A DNA stretch of 64,000 nucleotides from Xanthomonas euroxanthea (lineage in GTDB: Bacteria; Pseudomonadota; Gammaproteobacteria; Xanthomonadales; Xanthomonadaceae): contig NZ_UIHB01000002.1 in the NCBI RefSeq assembly GCF_900476395.1, positions 775,126 to 839,125 on the forward strand, in the 5' to 3' direction. This document shows positions 36,323 to 46,448 of this stretch, piece by piece. The stretch's first letter is position 1. The number at the start of each line of letters is the position of its first letter. The notes under the pieces are model-generated. The model saw only the letters and a list, made by a program, of their open reading frames with translations. It did no database searches and was not told the DNA's origin. The translations under genes and the position numbers were made by a program.

Positions 36323-37491
36323 GGCCTGCCTTCCAGTTGTGCGCGCAGTAACCCTGCACCGATGGCGCTATAGGTGATGCCATTGCCGCCATAGGCCATG
36401 GCGAACGACACCCGCGGCCCATGTTCGGGATGCGTGCCGAAGAACGGCAACCCATCGGCGGTTTCGGCAAAGGTGCCGCCCCAGGCAAATACCGGGCGCA
36501 AGGTGATATCCGGCATCGTCTGGTGGATTTTCTTCAGCAGCGTTTTCAGCTTGCTCATGACACGCGCATCGCGACGCGCGGGAAGATCGACGCTGTCGTC
36601 TTCGCCGCCGGCCACCACGCGTCCATCCGGCGTGCTGCGCAGGTAGAGATAGGGCCGCGCGGTTTCCCACATCATGGTGTGCTTGAGCGCGCCCATGTCG
36701 CTGTCGTGCAGGGGATCGGTCACGAATGCGTAGCTGCTGCGGTTGCGTGCCACCCGCTGCGACAGCCACTGCTGGTTTCCATAACCCGCGGCCAGGATGA
36801 CGTGCCGGGCGCGCAGCGTGACCCCCTCCTGGGTGCGCAATTGAACATGCTGGTCATAGGGTGTGATCGCGGCAATTGTGGTGCGGTCGTAGATGCGCGC
36901 GCCGTATTGCTCGCCTTCTGCAAACAGGCGGTAGCACAGCCGGTACGGGTCGACGCCGGCGGCCAGGCGGCTGAGGATGGCGCCCTCCGAGCGCACGCCG
37001 TAGTTGTGCCACAAGGGTGCGCGCTCGATCCATTCCACCGGAAGCTTGTGGGTTCTTCGCGTATCCAGTTCGCTGCGCAGGTCGTTGAGATCCCGTGACC
37101 GGCTCGCATAGTAGAGACTGTCCTGACGGCTGAAGTCGCAGCCGCCCAACGTATTGCAAAGGCCTTGCAGGTCGAGGATGGCTTGCGCGCATGCCCCGTA
37201 TGCCAGCGCGGCGGCCGGCATGCCGTAGTGGTTGGCCAGCGCGATCATCGGCGTATCGATTTCGTACTGCAGCAAGGCAGTGCTGGCCGACGTACTGCCC
37301 CAGCCGATCTCGCGCTGCTCGACCACCACCACTTCGTGCCCGTGCTTGAGCAGTTCGTGTGCGATCAAGGCGGCAGTGACACCGCCACCGACGATGACGA
37401 CTTCGCACTGGGTGTCCTGCTCCAGACGCGGGTAGGCGCGCATCAGCCCGTTGCGGATCGACCAGAACGGGTAACCACTTTTGAGGTCCAT
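36280..37491 (-). CDS. FAD-dependent oxidoreductase of the DAO family
   Basis: A 403-residue flavoprotein. The dinucleotide-binding motif is EVVIVGGGVTAALIAHELL, followed by VVEQREIGWGSTSASTALLQYE, and the C-terminal part has FAWGGTFAETADGLPFFG with MAYGGNGITYSAIG, all typical of the glycine oxidase/GlpD-like DAO fold. The amine or amino acid substrate is unknown. It stands alone, convergent with the HExxH gene. Confidence 0.88.
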   Translation of the reverse strand: MDLKSGYPFWSIRNGLMRAYPRLEQDTQCEVVIVGGGVTAALIAHELLKHGHEVVVVEQREIGWGSTSASTALLQYEIDTPMIALANHYGMPAAALAYGACAQAILDLQGLCNTLGGCDFSRQDSLYYASRSRDLNDLRSELDTRRTHKLPVEWIERAPLWHNYGVRSEGAILSRLAAGVDPYRLCYRLFAEGEQYGARIYDRTTIAAITPYDQHVQLRTQEGVTLRARHVILAAGYGNQQWLSQRVARNRSSYAFVTDPLHDSDMGALKHTMMWETARPYLYLRSTPDGRVVAGGEDDSVDLPARRDARVMSKLKTLLKKIHQTMPDITLRPVFAWGGTFAETADGLPFFGTHPEHGPRVSFAMAYGGNGITYSAIGAGLLRAQLEGRPHPLSDLFGFSRLR

Positions 37492-37683
37492 GCGGTGTCG
37501 TACGTGCGGGCGGAGCGCAATTGGACGGGCAGACCGGGTGAAGCGGTCGTGCAGGCGCAGACCCGGGTGCGGCGGTCACCAAACGGCAAACAGCCGGCGT
37601 TAACCTGCGTGGAAAGCTCCTCACGGCACGGTCGTTATGCTCGCGCCACTAACGTAGTCACAGTTGTTAACGAGGGTGTGGGC

Positions 37684-37911
37684 ATGTCGATCGTTCTGTA
37701 TGTCGGTGGCAGCAAAGATGGCGACAAGGGTGTTGTGCCTTACGGGTTCAGCAAGTCGCGTGCAATGACCGACGCCGGGCCGGAGATCTATGTCGAGCGC
37801 ATGGTGCCGCTGAAGGACGTCGGCAAGATCCGCGTGATGGCGCTGGAGTCGCTGCACGAGAGCATCTTGGTCGAGCGCGCTGCCACCCACTACGCCGGTC
37901 GCGCCAGCTGA
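37684..37911 (+). CDS. Small conserved protein, function unknown
   Basis: A 75-residue soluble protein (MSIVLYVGGSKDGDKGVVPY at the start, then SKSRAMTDAGPEIYVERMV). It is balanced in charge and has no signal peptide, cysteine pair or DNA-binding motif. A GAGGGTG site precedes the ATG, and codon use fits the neighbourhood, which supports translation. I do not recognise a family. Confidence 0.65.
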   Translation: MSIVLYVGGSKDGDKGVVPYGFSKSRAMTDAGPEIYVERMVPLKDVGKIRVMALESLHESILVERAATHYAGRAS

Positions 37912-38168
37912 GCGCGGCCAACCGGGCGCCGCCGCGTACAGGCTGACGGGCGTACCGGGAGCCCTGCACCAGCAGGTATCGCTCCGGGCTGCAGCATGCA
38001 GCCACGCCCGCGCTGAGACGTCGTGACATCCAGCCAGCTACTTCAAGCCTGGGCAGCCACTTCAGTGTGCGCCGGCACAGGTTTACGGTGATCCTGTCAA
38101 CGGGTTCCCGCGGCGGGCCAGCACTGCGAAAATGCTTTTTTCAGTGAAGCGGCTTTGGCCGCGCCGCC

Positions 38169-40535
38169 ATGCACGATAGCCAGCTTGCCCAGCAGATCGC
38201 TCGCACCATCGCCGACGAGATCGGTGCCCAACCCGCCCAGGCGCGCGCCGCCATCGCCCTTCTCGACGAAGGCGCCAGCGTTCCGTTCATTGCCCGCTAC
38301 CGCAAGGAAGTCACCGGCGGGCTGGACGATACGCAACTGCGCAATCTGGAAACGCGCCTGACCTATCTGCGCGAGCTGGAAGAACGGCGCGCGGCGATCC
38401 TGGCCAGCATTGGCGAGCAGGGCAAGCTCAGCGACGAATTGCGCGGTGAGATCGTGGCGGCCGACACCAAGTCGCGGCTGGAAGATCTGTACCTGCCTTA
38501 CAAGCCCAAGCGCCGCACCCGCGCGCAGATCGCGCGCGAAGCCGGCCTGGAACCGCTGGCCGATGGCCTGCTGGCCGACCCGAACCAGGCGCCGGAAGTC
38601 GCTGCTGCTGCGTTCATCGATGCAGACAAGGGCGTGGCCGATATCAAGGCGGCGCTGGAAGGCGCGCGCGCCATCCTGATGGAGCGCTGGGGCGAGGACG
38701 CCGCCCTGGTGGGCGAGCTGCGCGGCTGGTTGAACGACAACGGCGTGATCCGCGCGCGCGTTGCCGAGGGCAAGGAAGAGGCCGGCGCCAAGTACCGCGA
38801 TTACTTCGATCACGCCGAAGCGCTGTCCAGGATTCCCTCGCACCGCCTGTTGGCGCTGTTTCGCGCGCGCCGCGAGGAGTTCCTGTACCTGGACCTGGAG
38901 CCGGGCAACGATGCCGAGGCCGGCCATCAGTACGCCGAAGGGCGTGTGGCGCGCAACGCCGGCATCTCCAACCAGAACCGCCCGGCCGACCGCTGGTTGC
39001 TGGATGCCTGCCGGCTGACCTGGCGCGCCAAGCTGCACATGCATCTGCTGCTGGACCTGTTCAACCAGGCGCGCGAAAAGGCCGAGGCCGAGGCGATCGC
39101 CGTGTTCGGCGACAATCTCAAGGACCTGATGCTGGCCGCGCCGGCCGGCCCGCGCGTGGTGCTAGGGCTGGACCCCGGTATCCGCACCGGCTGCAAGATC
39201 GCCGTGGTCGATGCCACCGGCAAGCTGGTGGCCACCGAGACGATCTATCCGCATGAGCCCAAGCGGCAATGGGACCAGTCGCTGCAGACGATCAAGAAGC
39301 TGTGCCTGCAGCACAACGTGGAGCTGATCGCGATCGGCAACGGCACTGCCAGCCGCGAAACCGACAAGCTGGCTGGTGAGGCGATCGCGCTGTGCGGGGC
39401 GAGCAAGCTGCAGAAGATCGTGGTCAGCGAAGCGGGGGCGTCGGTGTATTCGGCGTCCGAATTCGCGGCCAAGGAGTTCCCCACCCTGGACGTGTCGCTG
39501 CGCGGCGCGGTGTCGATCGCGCGACGCCTGCAGGATCCGCTGGCCGAGCTGGTCAAGATCGAACCCAAGGCGATCGGCGTGGGCCAGTACCAGCACGACG
39601 TGGACCAGTATCGCTTGGCCAAGGCGCTGGAAGCGCGCGTGGAAGACTGCGTCAACGCGGTCGGCGTGTACGTCAACACCGCTTCGGCGGCGTTGCTGTC
39701 GCGGGTGTCCGGGCTGTCGAGCACGGTGGCGGAAAACATCGTGCGCCATCGCGACGACAACGGCCCGTTCAAGCGCCGCAAGGACCTGCTCAAGGTGCCG
39801 CGTCTGGGCGAGAAGACCTTCGAACAATGCGCCGGTTTCCTGCGCATCGCCGATGGCGACGAGCCGCTGGACGTCTCGGCGGTGCACCCGGAAGCCTATC
39901 CGGTGGTCGAGCGCATCGTCGGCAGCACCGGCAAGCCGATCAAGGCCTTGCTGGGCGACGGCAGCTTTCTGCGCGGACTCAAGCCGGAGCTGTTCACCGA
40001 CGAACAGTTCGGTGTACCGACCGTGCGCGACATCCTCAAGGAGCTGGAAAAACCCGGCCGTGATCCGCGTCCCGAGTTCAAGGCCGCGCAGTTCGCCGAA
40101 GGCATCGAGGACATCAAGCACCTCAAGCCCGGCATGGTGCTCGAAGGCGTGGTCAGCAACGTGGCCGCATTCGGTGCGTTCGTCGATATCGGCGTGCACC
40201 AGGATGGCTTGGTGCACATCTCCGCGTTGTCGGACACCTTCGTCAAGGATCCGCGCGATGTGGTCAAGGCCGGCGATATCGTCAAGGTCAAGGTGCTGGA
40301 AGTGGACGTGGCGCGCAAACGCATCGCACTGACCTGCCGTCTGTCCGACACGCCTCCACCGGCCGATGGCGCAGCCCAATCGCGCGATCAGCGCGGCAAC
40401 GGCGGCCCGGGGCAGGGCAGGCGCGACGGTGGCGGTGGACGTGGCCCGGCACAGGGCAACAACAAGCCACGCATCACTGCACCGCCGGCCGACAACGCGC
40501 TGGCCGCCGCATTCGCACGCGCCAAGCGCAGCTGA
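38169..40535 (+). CDS. tex: RNA-binding transcription accessory protein Tex
   Basis: A 788-residue Tex/YhgF-like protein: N-terminal helical region with [19 protein letters not shown], a YqgF/RuvC-like domain ([20 protein letters not shown]), helix-hairpin-helix motifs ([20 protein letters not shown]), and a C-terminal S1 domain ([20 protein letters not shown]). The last 60 residues are Gly/Arg/Gln rich ([19 protein letters not shown]), an extra RNA-binding tail. In Bordetella and Pneumococcus Tex affects transcription of toxin genes. Confidence 0.95.
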   Translation: MHDSQLAQQIARTIADEIGAQPAQARAAIALLDEGASVPFIARYRKEVTGGLDDTQLRNLETRLTYLRELEERRAAILASIGEQGKLSDELRGEIVAADTKSRLEDLYLPYKPKRRTRAQIAREAGLEPLADGLLADPNQAPEVAAAAFIDADKGVADIKAALEGARAILMERWGEDAALVGELRGWLNDNGVIRARVAEGKEEAGAKYRDYFDHAEALSRIPSHRLLALFRARREEFLYLDLEPGNDAEAGHQYAEGRVARNAGISNQNRPADRWLLDACRLTWRAKLHMHLLLDLFNQAREKAEAEAIAVFGDNLKDLMLAAPAGPRVVLGLDPGIRTGCKIAVVDATGKLVATETIYPHEPKRQWDQSLQTIKKLCLQHNVELIAIGNGTASRETDKLAGEAIALCGASKLQKIVVSEAGASVYSASEFAAKEFPTLDVSLRGAVSIARRLQDPLAELVKIEPKAIGVGQYQHDVDQYRLAKALEARVEDCVNAVGVYVNTASAALLSRVSGLSSTVAENIVRHRDDNGPFKRRKDLLKVPRLGEKTFEQCAGFLRIADGDEPLDVSAVHPEAYPVVERIVGSTGKPIKALLGDGSFLRGLKPELFTDEQFGVPTVRDILKELEKPGRDPRPEFKAAQFAEGIEDIKHLKPGMVLEGVVSNVAAFGAFVDIGVHQDGLVHISALSDTFVKDPRDVVKAGDIVKVKVLEVDVARKRIALTCRLSDTPPPADGAAQSRDQRGNGGPGQGRRDGGGGRGPAQGNNKPRITAPPADNALAAAFARAKRS

Positions 40536-40915
40536 CCCGGCGTGCCCGGCGGCTGTGCTGGCATGGCTGGGCAGTGTAGATAGACCCGCTCGCAAGGCGG
40601 CGGGTCTGCTGCTGCGATTGGATCGTGCGTGGGCAGGCTGATCTGCAACTGGCTGCTGGGTCCGTGCCCTCCGACCACCGCGGTGCGCCCATGCAGATAC
40701 GATCAGTCGTAAGGCGGCTGATCTGAGGCCTTGCTGCAGGGCCCTTGCCCGCCCACCCCCGCGGGACACGCCGCAATTACGTCCTTGTAGCGGCATCCAT
40801 GCCGCGTGAGGTCTCGCGACGGCGGGCGGGCAAGGACCTGTCGGGATGGTCGGTGTGTTTTGTTGCAAACAGCGCTGGTTGACCACGCTGTTTTATTAGC
40901 CGTTTCCAGGCGACC
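40536..40915. other. 380-bp intergenic stretch with two hairpins
   Basis: No gene is visible. AGACCCGC at 40582-40589 pairs with GCGGGTCT at 40600-40607, and a second hairpin (40867-40893) serves as terminator. Confidence 0.6.
40867..40897. terminator. Terminator-like hairpin between tex and the hybrid kinase
   Basis: AAACAGCG (40867) pairs with CGCTGTTT (40886), with an inner TGG-TTGA-CCA stem, and is followed on the plus strand by TTATTAG. It lies between two convergent genes. Confidence 0.6.
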
Positions 40916-43900
40916 TCACGCCTCGCTGCGTACCGCGCGCGTCGGCAAGATCAGGCGTTCGATCAGGTCGACCAGTCCGGGCGGCTCCACCGGCTTGCCC
41001 ATATGCGCATCGAATCCGGCCACTACGGCACGGTCGCGGTCTTCTTCGCGCACATAGGCGGTGAGGGCGATCGCGGGGATATGCCGTGGCAGGTCGGTGC
41101 GACCGGAGCGCACCGTGCGGATCAGGTCGTAGCCGTCGCGCATCGGCATGGCGATATCGCTGACCAGCACGTCGAAGGGTGCCTCTGCCAGGCATTGTTC
41201 GGCTGCCTCCACCGAGCCGGCCGCCTGCACCTGCGCGCCGGCCAGCATCAGGAACTGCACCACCGCCTCGCGCGAATCCTGGTCGTCGTCGACCAGCAAC
41301 AGGCGCACGCCATCCAGGCGCCCGAGGCAGTCGCTCGGCAACGGGCCGACCTGCAGCGACTCGGACGCCGCCGGCCGCAGATCGCTGACGCCGTGCTGGA
41401 ACGGCAACACGATGGTGAAGGTCGCCCCCTTGCCTTCGCCTGCACTGGATGCCCCCAGGCTGCCGCCGTGCAGATCGACCAACTGACGCGAGATCGACAA
41501 GCCCAGCCCCAGCCCACCGACGCGGCGCGTGGTCCCGGCATCGGCCTGCCGAAAACGGTCGAACACGTGCGGCAGGAAGTCGGCTGCAATCCCGATGCCG
41601 GTGTCCTGCACGCATAGCCGCAGCCGCTCGTCCTCGATGTCCAGCGCCACCCGCACCGTGCCACCGGGCGAGGTGAACTTGAGTGCGTTGCTGAGCAGAT
41701 TGGTCAGCACCTGCTGCAGGCGCCCGGCATCGCCGAAGAACCACAGTTCGCCTGCATCGGGCGCATCCAGTTCCAGCGCGATGTCGCGCGCCAGTGCGGA
41801 CGGCTGCATCAGTTCCACCGTGCTGCGCATCAGTCCTGCGATATCGAAGTGCTCTGCCTGCAGGCGGATCTTGCCGGACAGGATCGCGCTCATGTCGAGC
41901 AGGTCGTCGATGATCTGCGTCTGTGCACGCGCACTGCGCTCGATGATGATCAGGCCTTTGCCCACATTGGCCGGATCGAACACCTCTGACTGCATCAACC
42001 GCGACCAGCCGAGGATGGCGTTGAGCGGCGTGCGCAATTCGTGGCTGAGCGTGGCCAAAAACTCGTCCTTGACCCGGCTGGCATGCTCGGCCTGGCTGCG
42101 TGCGGCGGTCTCGGCTTGCAGCGATTGCTTGAGCTTGGCGTCCACGCGCGTGCGCTCGATGACGATGCCGGCCAGATGCGATGCAGAGCGTGCCATTGCC
42201 TGTTCGCGCAGCGAGGGCAGGTGAGCACGATCGTAGTAGATGTTGAGCGTGCCCAGCACCTGACCGTTGCTGTCCAGGATGGGCGTCACGCAGCAGGCGA
42301 CGATGCCCAGTGCCGACGACACCGCATGATGGTCGCTGAAGCTGGGGTCGGCCTGGATGTCCTCGCAGATCACCTGCTGCCCGAGGTAGGCAGAGCGCGC
42401 GCAGGGCGGCCCGTTCAGCCCGATCGGCGAGGCTTCGAAATGCCCGCGGTACTCGATCGGAAAATGCGGCGCCGAGCCGAAGCTCAGCGTTTTTCGTACC
42501 TCATCGAGCACCATCACCGCGCAATACAACGTCGTCTCGCCACGCGCTTCCACACTCGATGCGATGGCATCCAGCACCACCGGCAGCGGTGCGCCGGTGG
42601 TGATCAGGCTCAGGATGGCGCGGTCGGAGGCGGTGGCATCTTCGATGTGCTTGCGTTCGGAGATATCGGTCAGCGAACCGATGTGGCCGAGAAAACGTCC
42701 ATCGCTGGCGAAGTGCGGCGATGCGGTATCGATGCACCAGCGATACTGCCCATCGTGACGACGCACCCGGTACTCGGCCAGGAACTCGCCACGTTGCGCC
42801 AATGCCTGCCCGAACGCATGGCGTACGCGCTCGGCATCGTCGGGATGCATCACATCCCACCAGCCCTGATTCATCGCCTGGTCTTCGGCCTGCCCGGTGA
42901 AGTGGTACCAGCGCGGATTCCAGTACACGCAGTCACCCTGCGCATCGGCCATCCAGATCATTGCCGGCACCGTCTCGCACAAGGCGCGGAAGCGCACTTC
43001 GCTTTCGCGCAGCTGTTGCTCGAACGCACGACGGTCATGGATGTCGGTGTAGGTGCCGATCCACTCGCCGATGCTGCCGTCGTCGCCGCGCACGGGCAGG
43101 GCGCGCGCCAGGTGCCAGCGCCTCTGGCCATCGTGGCGTTGCAGTTCGCACTCCATTTCATAGGCGCGCTCGCCATCGACTGCCAGCGCCCAGGCCTGCG
43201 AAGACACCCGCAGGCCATCGGCGGTATGCGCCCGATGCCATGCAGCGGTCTGGTTGTCTGAAGGATCCAGTCCGGTGTATTCGTACCAGCGCCGATTGAA
43301 GTAATGCGGCTGACCCTCCCGGTCGGCGATGAAGATGATCTGCGGCAGCGTGTCGGCCAGTCGGCGCAGCCGCGCTTCGTTGGCGGCCAGTTGCTGCTGT
43401 GCCTTGGCGCGTTGCATGGACTCCCAGCAGCGTGCAGCGACCAGGCGGACCAGTTCGATCTCGGTGGACAACCATCGCCGCGGTGCGCGTTGATGCACGC
43501 CGATGGCCGCGACCAGGCGGCCGTGTTTGTGCAGCGGAATCGCCAGTGACGCGCGCAGGCCTGAGCGGCGGTACTGCTGCGCCACATAGTCCGGTGCACC
43601 GGGCGCCATCGCATCGGTGGTGAACCAGGGGCGGTTTTCCAGCAAGGCGTCGCGCAAGCCCTGTGCCACTTCCAGCGGAAAATCGCCCTGCAGGCTCGGC
43701 ATGTCCTGCACATGGTCGCTGATCACGTGCATGGTCCTGCCGTCGGCCGCCGCCAGGCCAAACGCGCAGCGATTGACCTGCAGATGTTCGCCCAGCAATC
43801 GCACACTGGTATCGATGATCTGGCGCGGATCGGAGACGTTCTGCAGCGCGTCTTCGAGCATCAGCAAGAAGCTGTCGCGACTGGCCACGTTGCGTTGCTC

Positions 43901-44686
43901 GGTGACATCGAATCCGTGCACCAGGATCGCGTCGATGCGGCCATCGCGCTCGCGCATGGGCTGATACAGGAAATCCACGAAGGTCTGATCCAGCACGCTG
44001 CCGGGCCTGCGCTGCAGATAGGCCGCCATCGATTCGCCGATGAAAGGACGGCCGCTGCGTCGCACCTCATCGAGCAGCTCGACATAGCCCTGGTCGGCGA
44101 GTTCCGGCATCGCCTCGAGCAGTGGACGGCCAAGCAACGGACGGTGGCCGACCAGGTCGTGGAAGCGTTGATTCGCGCTCTCGACGATATAACCGGGGCC
44201 ACGCAGCACCGCCATGAAGGCCGGCGACTGATCGAGCGCGGTGGACACCGCTGCAGGCTCGGCCTCGCTACGGGTCTGTGCCGCAGCAGGGGCGAGTGTG
44301 CCGGCGACATACAACATGCCCAGACGTTCGCCGGCCTGCAGGATCGGGCTGCACGACCACGCCGACAGCGGCAATGCCGCATGCGGATGCGCACCGTGGT
44401 GGTCGGCTTCAGTGGTGTCTGAAAGTTCCGCCAATGGCTGGCCGAATGCTGCCGGGTGGCGCTCGCCCAGCAGCGCGATGCAGGCATCGTTGTAGATGCA
44501 GCGCGACTGGTCGCCCCAGACCAGCAGCATCGGAACCTGCGCGTGCAGGCACACCGAGAGGGTCGTCCGCAGCGCCTGGCTGTCGCGCAGCAGCGGATCG
44601 GCGGCGCATGCGGACGACGACAATAATCCGGCGATCTCGCACGTTTCCGGCAGCAGACCGGCAAACGGCGACACGACGCTATCCAT
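40916..44686 (-). CDS. Hybrid sensor histidine kinase/response regulator with multiple PAS and GAF domains
   Basis: A 1256-residue cytoplasmic kinase without membrane segments. In order: two N-terminal PAS-like domains, a GAF domain (FPLEVAQGLRDAL, SLAIPLHKHGRLVAAIGVH), two PAS/PAC domains (EGQPHYFNRRWYEYTGLD, GDCVYWNPRWYHFTGQ), a second GAF, then HisKA with H882 in TLSHELRTPLNA, HATPase (LLSNALKFTSPGG, DTGIGIA, GGLGLGLSIS), and a receiver with D1177 in VSDIAMPMRDGYD. A phosphorelay protein outside the window must take the phosphate further. The stimulus is unknown; many such kinases in xanthomonads sense redox or light-linked cues, which is only a guess. Confidence 0.9.
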   Translation of the reverse strand: MDSVVSPFAGLLPETCEIAGLLSSSACAADPLLRDSQALRTTLSVCLHAQVPMLLVWGDQSRCIYNDACIALLGERHPAAFGQPLAELSDTTEADHHGAHPHAALPLSAWSCSPILQAGERLGMLYVAGTLAPAAAQTRSEAEPAAVSTALDQSPAFMAVLRGPGYIVESANQRFHDLVGHRPLLGRPLLEAMPELADQGYVELLDEVRRSGRPFIGESMAAYLQRRPGSVLDQTFVDFLYQPMRERDGRIDAILVHGFDVTEQRNVASRDSFLLMLEDALQNVSDPRQIIDTSVRLLGEHLQVNRCAFGLAAADGRTMHVISDHVQDMPSLQGDFPLEVAQGLRDALLENRPWFTTDAMAPGAPDYVAQQYRRSGLRASLAIPLHKHGRLVAAIGVHQRAPRRWLSTEIELVRLVAARCWESMQRAKAQQQLAANEARLRRLADTLPQIIFIADREGQPHYFNRRWYEYTGLDPSDNQTAAWHRAHTADGLRVSSQAWALAVDGERAYEMECELQRHDGQRRWHLARALPVRGDDGSIGEWIGTYTDIHDRRAFEQQLRESEVRFRALCETVPAMIWMADAQGDCVYWNPRWYHFTGQAEDQAMNQGWWDVMHPDDAERVRHAFGQALAQRGEFLAEYRVRRHDGQYRWCIDTASPHFASDGRFLGHIGSLTDISERKHIEDATASDRAILSLITTGAPLPVVLDAIASSVEARGETTLYCAVMVLDEVRKTLSFGSAPHFPIEYRGHFEASPIGLNGPPCARSAYLGQQVICEDIQADPSFSDHHAVSSALGIVACCVTPILDSNGQVLGTLNIYYDRAHLPSLREQAMARSASHLAGIVIERTRVDAKLKQSLQAETAARSQAEHASRVKDEFLATLSHELRTPLNAILGWSRLMQSEVFDPANVGKGLIIIERSARAQTQIIDDLLDMSAILSGKIRLQAEHFDIAGLMRSTVELMQPSALARDIALELDAPDAGELWFFGDAGRLQQVLTNLLSNALKFTSPGGTVRVALDIEDERLRLCVQDTGIGIAADFLPHVFDRFRQADAGTTRRVGGLGLGLSISRQLVDLHGGSLGASSAGEGKGATFTIVLPFQHGVSDLRPAASESLQVGPLPSDCLGRLDGVRLLLVDDDQDSREAVVQFLMLAGAQVQAAGSVEAAEQCLAEAPFDVLVSDIAMPMRDGYDLIRTVRSGRTDLPRHIPAIALTAYVREEDRDRAVVAGFDAHMGKPVEPPGLVDLIERLILPTRAVRSEA

Positions 44687-44876
44687 TGGGTGACCTGCCC
44701 ATCATGCCTGGATGCACGATTCTAGTGGCAAGCGGGCTGTAGGCGAGGGGTTTGCGACAACCGGCACGGCAGCGCGAACGGCCTGCGTTAAGCGCAGCAG
44801 TGGCGCGATTGGTTACCTAAGAGTGCCAACTATCGACCGCGCCACGTGCTGGCGACACACCGGTAGGCGGTCGCGC

Positions 44877-45257
44877 TCAGCTGGCGGCACCGCTCAGCTG
44901 CCGTGCCCTGGACAGCGCGCTGATCAGCTCTTCGGACAAGTAAGGCTTGGTCAGGATCACGCCGCGTTCGAAGCCGCCGGGGATGGTGCCACTGGCAACA
45001 CCGGTGGCCAGCACGAACGGAATCCCCAGTTCCGACAACAGTCGGGCGACCGGCTCGCTGGTCTCGCCGTTGCCAAGACGGTAATCGAGCACCGCGATTT
45101 CCGGCGCATCGGCCTTGATCAGCGTCAGCGCCTGTGCAACCTCTCCGACCGGACCCAGCACGACGGCACCGGCCTGGACGAGCTGCAGGTCGAGCAGCAT
45201 GGCATTCATCTGGTCGTTCTCGACCACCAGTACCCGAACTCCACGCAACACCGACAT
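44877..45257 (-). CDS. Single-domain response regulator
   Basis: A 126-residue CheY-like receiver with no output domain. The acidic pocket E13/D15 (VVENDQMN), phosphoacceptor D58 (IAVLDYRLG), T85 (VLATG) and K104 (LTKPY) are all in place. It lies 190 bp upstream of the hybrid kinase on the same strand and could be its phospho-sink or partner. Start ATG 45257 follows a good GGAG site. Confidence 0.9.
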   Translation of the reverse strand: MSVLRGVRVLVVENDQMNAMLLDLQLVQAGAVVLGPVGEVAQALTLIKADAPEIAVLDYRLGNGETSEPVARLLSELGIPFVLATGVASGTIPGGFERGVILTKPYLSEELISALSRARQLSGAAS

Positions 45258-45380
45258 TGCTTACTCCTTCACCTAAGTCGGCCAGTATATCGACACTGCT
45301 TCGCCGCGGCGCTGATGACTCCGCTTGCACCTGAATTCGTCAGGCGCGTTCTGACACTGTTCGTTTCATGTACAACTCGC

Positions 45381-45386
45381 TATACT
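45381..45386 (+). promoter_or_regulatory. -10 box of tRNA-Leu(CAA)
   Basis: TATACT lies 10 bp before the tRNA. The -35 region (TGTTCG at 45358) is weak. Confidence 0.5.
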
Positions 45387-45396
45387 GCGCGGCCAC

Positions 45397-45483
45397 GCCG
45401 AAGTGGCGGAATCGGTAGACGCAGCGGACTCAAAATCCGCCGCCCTTAAAAGCGTGTGGGTTCGAGTCCCACCTTCGGCACCA
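45397..45483 (+). tRNA. tRNA-Leu(CAA)
   Basis: An 87-nt class II tRNA with encoded CCA. The acceptor stem GCCGAAG/CTTCGGC pairs fully. The anticodon loop CTCAAAA gives CAA. It has a long variable arm (GCCCTTAAAAGCG) and the T-loop GGTTCGAGTCC. It reads the UUG codon. Confidence 0.97.
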
Positions 45484-45816
45484 GGATGTAGCGGTACAAG
45501 CAAAGCCCTTCTGGCGACGGTCAGAGGGGCTTTTCTTTTTGGCGCTCGACAGCCGTGCCGGAGCAGGCTGGTGATTGCATCGCCACGCTCGCGCAGTGCC
45601 GTCGGGCGTGGAGCGAGGGGGTGTCGATGGTGTGCGCCAGGCGGCGCAGCGTCGTGCCGTGCTTGCATGGCAGCGTGTTCGCTGGCCCGCATCGCTGCCA
45701 CGTAATTGCTGAAGAATGCAGTCGAGATGAGACAGCCCTGCCACCTTGCGCCTGCAGGCACGCAACCATCACGCGCGGTGCGTACCTTGGATAGCTCTTT
45801 CAAGCAGGTGGCTTCC
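45484..45816. other. 333-bp intergenic stretch
   Basis: Contains the tRNA-Leu terminator at 45502-45540. I see no gene in the remainder. Confidence 0.55.
45502..45540 (+). terminator. Terminator of tRNA-Leu
   Basis: AAAGCCCTTCTG (45502) pairs with CAGAGGGGCTTT (one G-T pair), followed by a run of T to 45540. Confidence 0.85.
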
Positions 45817-45993
45817 ATGGATTTTGATTCTTCGCAGCAGCTGCGCATTTTGCGCGACATCCACGACACCAAGCCGGTGACCGACGAAGAGGCCAACTGG
45901 GCGGTGCGCGCCGGCTATGCGACACAGGCCGAAGACGGCGATATCGATCTCACCCACGAAGGCCGCAAGGCGCTGGATGTCGGCCAGACCTGA
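45817..45993 (+). CDS. Small conserved protein of 58 residues
   Basis: The product (MDFDSSQQLRILRDIHDTKP, later GYATQAEDGDIDLTHEGRKA) is acidic and looks like a small winged-helix-type fold: the end DIDLTHEGRKAL resembles the wing and last helix of transcription-factor domains such as those of PadR or MarR. A purine-rich AGGTGG precedes ATG 45817. There is no known function; it may be a stand-alone DNA- or protein-binding domain. Confidence 0.6.
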   Translation: MDFDSSQQLRILRDIHDTKPVTDEEANWAVRAGYATQAEDGDIDLTHEGRKALDVGQT

Positions 45994-46208
45994 TCTGGCA
46001 TTGTGCGGACGTTGCTCGATGCGCAAGCCGGTTGGTGCGTCATCGAGTGCACACGTTCCACAGTTGATCGGCGGTGCGTGCGTGTGGATGCAGCGACACC
46101 GCCCCGCGCCCGTAGTCGATGGGCTCGTTGAACTGGCAGCTCAACGATGCGTGGTCGCGTCGCTACCGATCGCGTGCGGTGAAGCAGGGGGCTGCTGAGT
46201 AGCATCAG

Positions 46209-46240
46209 GCAAAAAAAGCCCCGGCAATGCCGAGGCTTTC
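46209..46240 (-). terminator. Terminator of tRNA unit 1
   Basis: On the minus strand AAAGCCTCGGC-ATT-GCCGGGGCTTT is followed by T7, just after tRNA-Glu. Confidence 0.9.
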
Positions 46241-46247
46241 TGATGAT

Positions 46248-46323
46248 TGGCGTCCCCACGGGGATTCGAACCCCGGTGTCCACCGTGAAAGGGTGGTGTC
46301 CTAGGCCTCTAGACGATGGGGAC
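46248..46323 (-). tRNA. tRNA-Glu(TTC), copy 1
   Basis: 76 nt with encoded CCA. The acceptor stem GTCCCCA pairs with TGGGGAC, and the anticodon loop CTTTCAC gives TTC. It is the second gene of the Ala-Glu unit. Confidence 0.97.
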
Positions 46324-46372
46324 GCGTATCAAAACCTGGTTGTAGATTCCAGACGGCCTATGTCGGGAATAT

Positions 46373-46448
46373 TGGTGGAGCCAGGCGGGATCGAACCGCC
46401 GACCTCCTGCATGCCATGCAGGCGCTCTCCCAGCTGAGCTATGGCCCC
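46373..46448 (-). tRNA. tRNA-Ala(GGC), copy 1
   Basis: 76 nt with encoded CCA; anticodon loop ATGGCAT gives GGC. It is the first gene of the unit, preceded by a -10 box TATGAT (46468-46473 on the minus strand). Confidence 0.97.
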
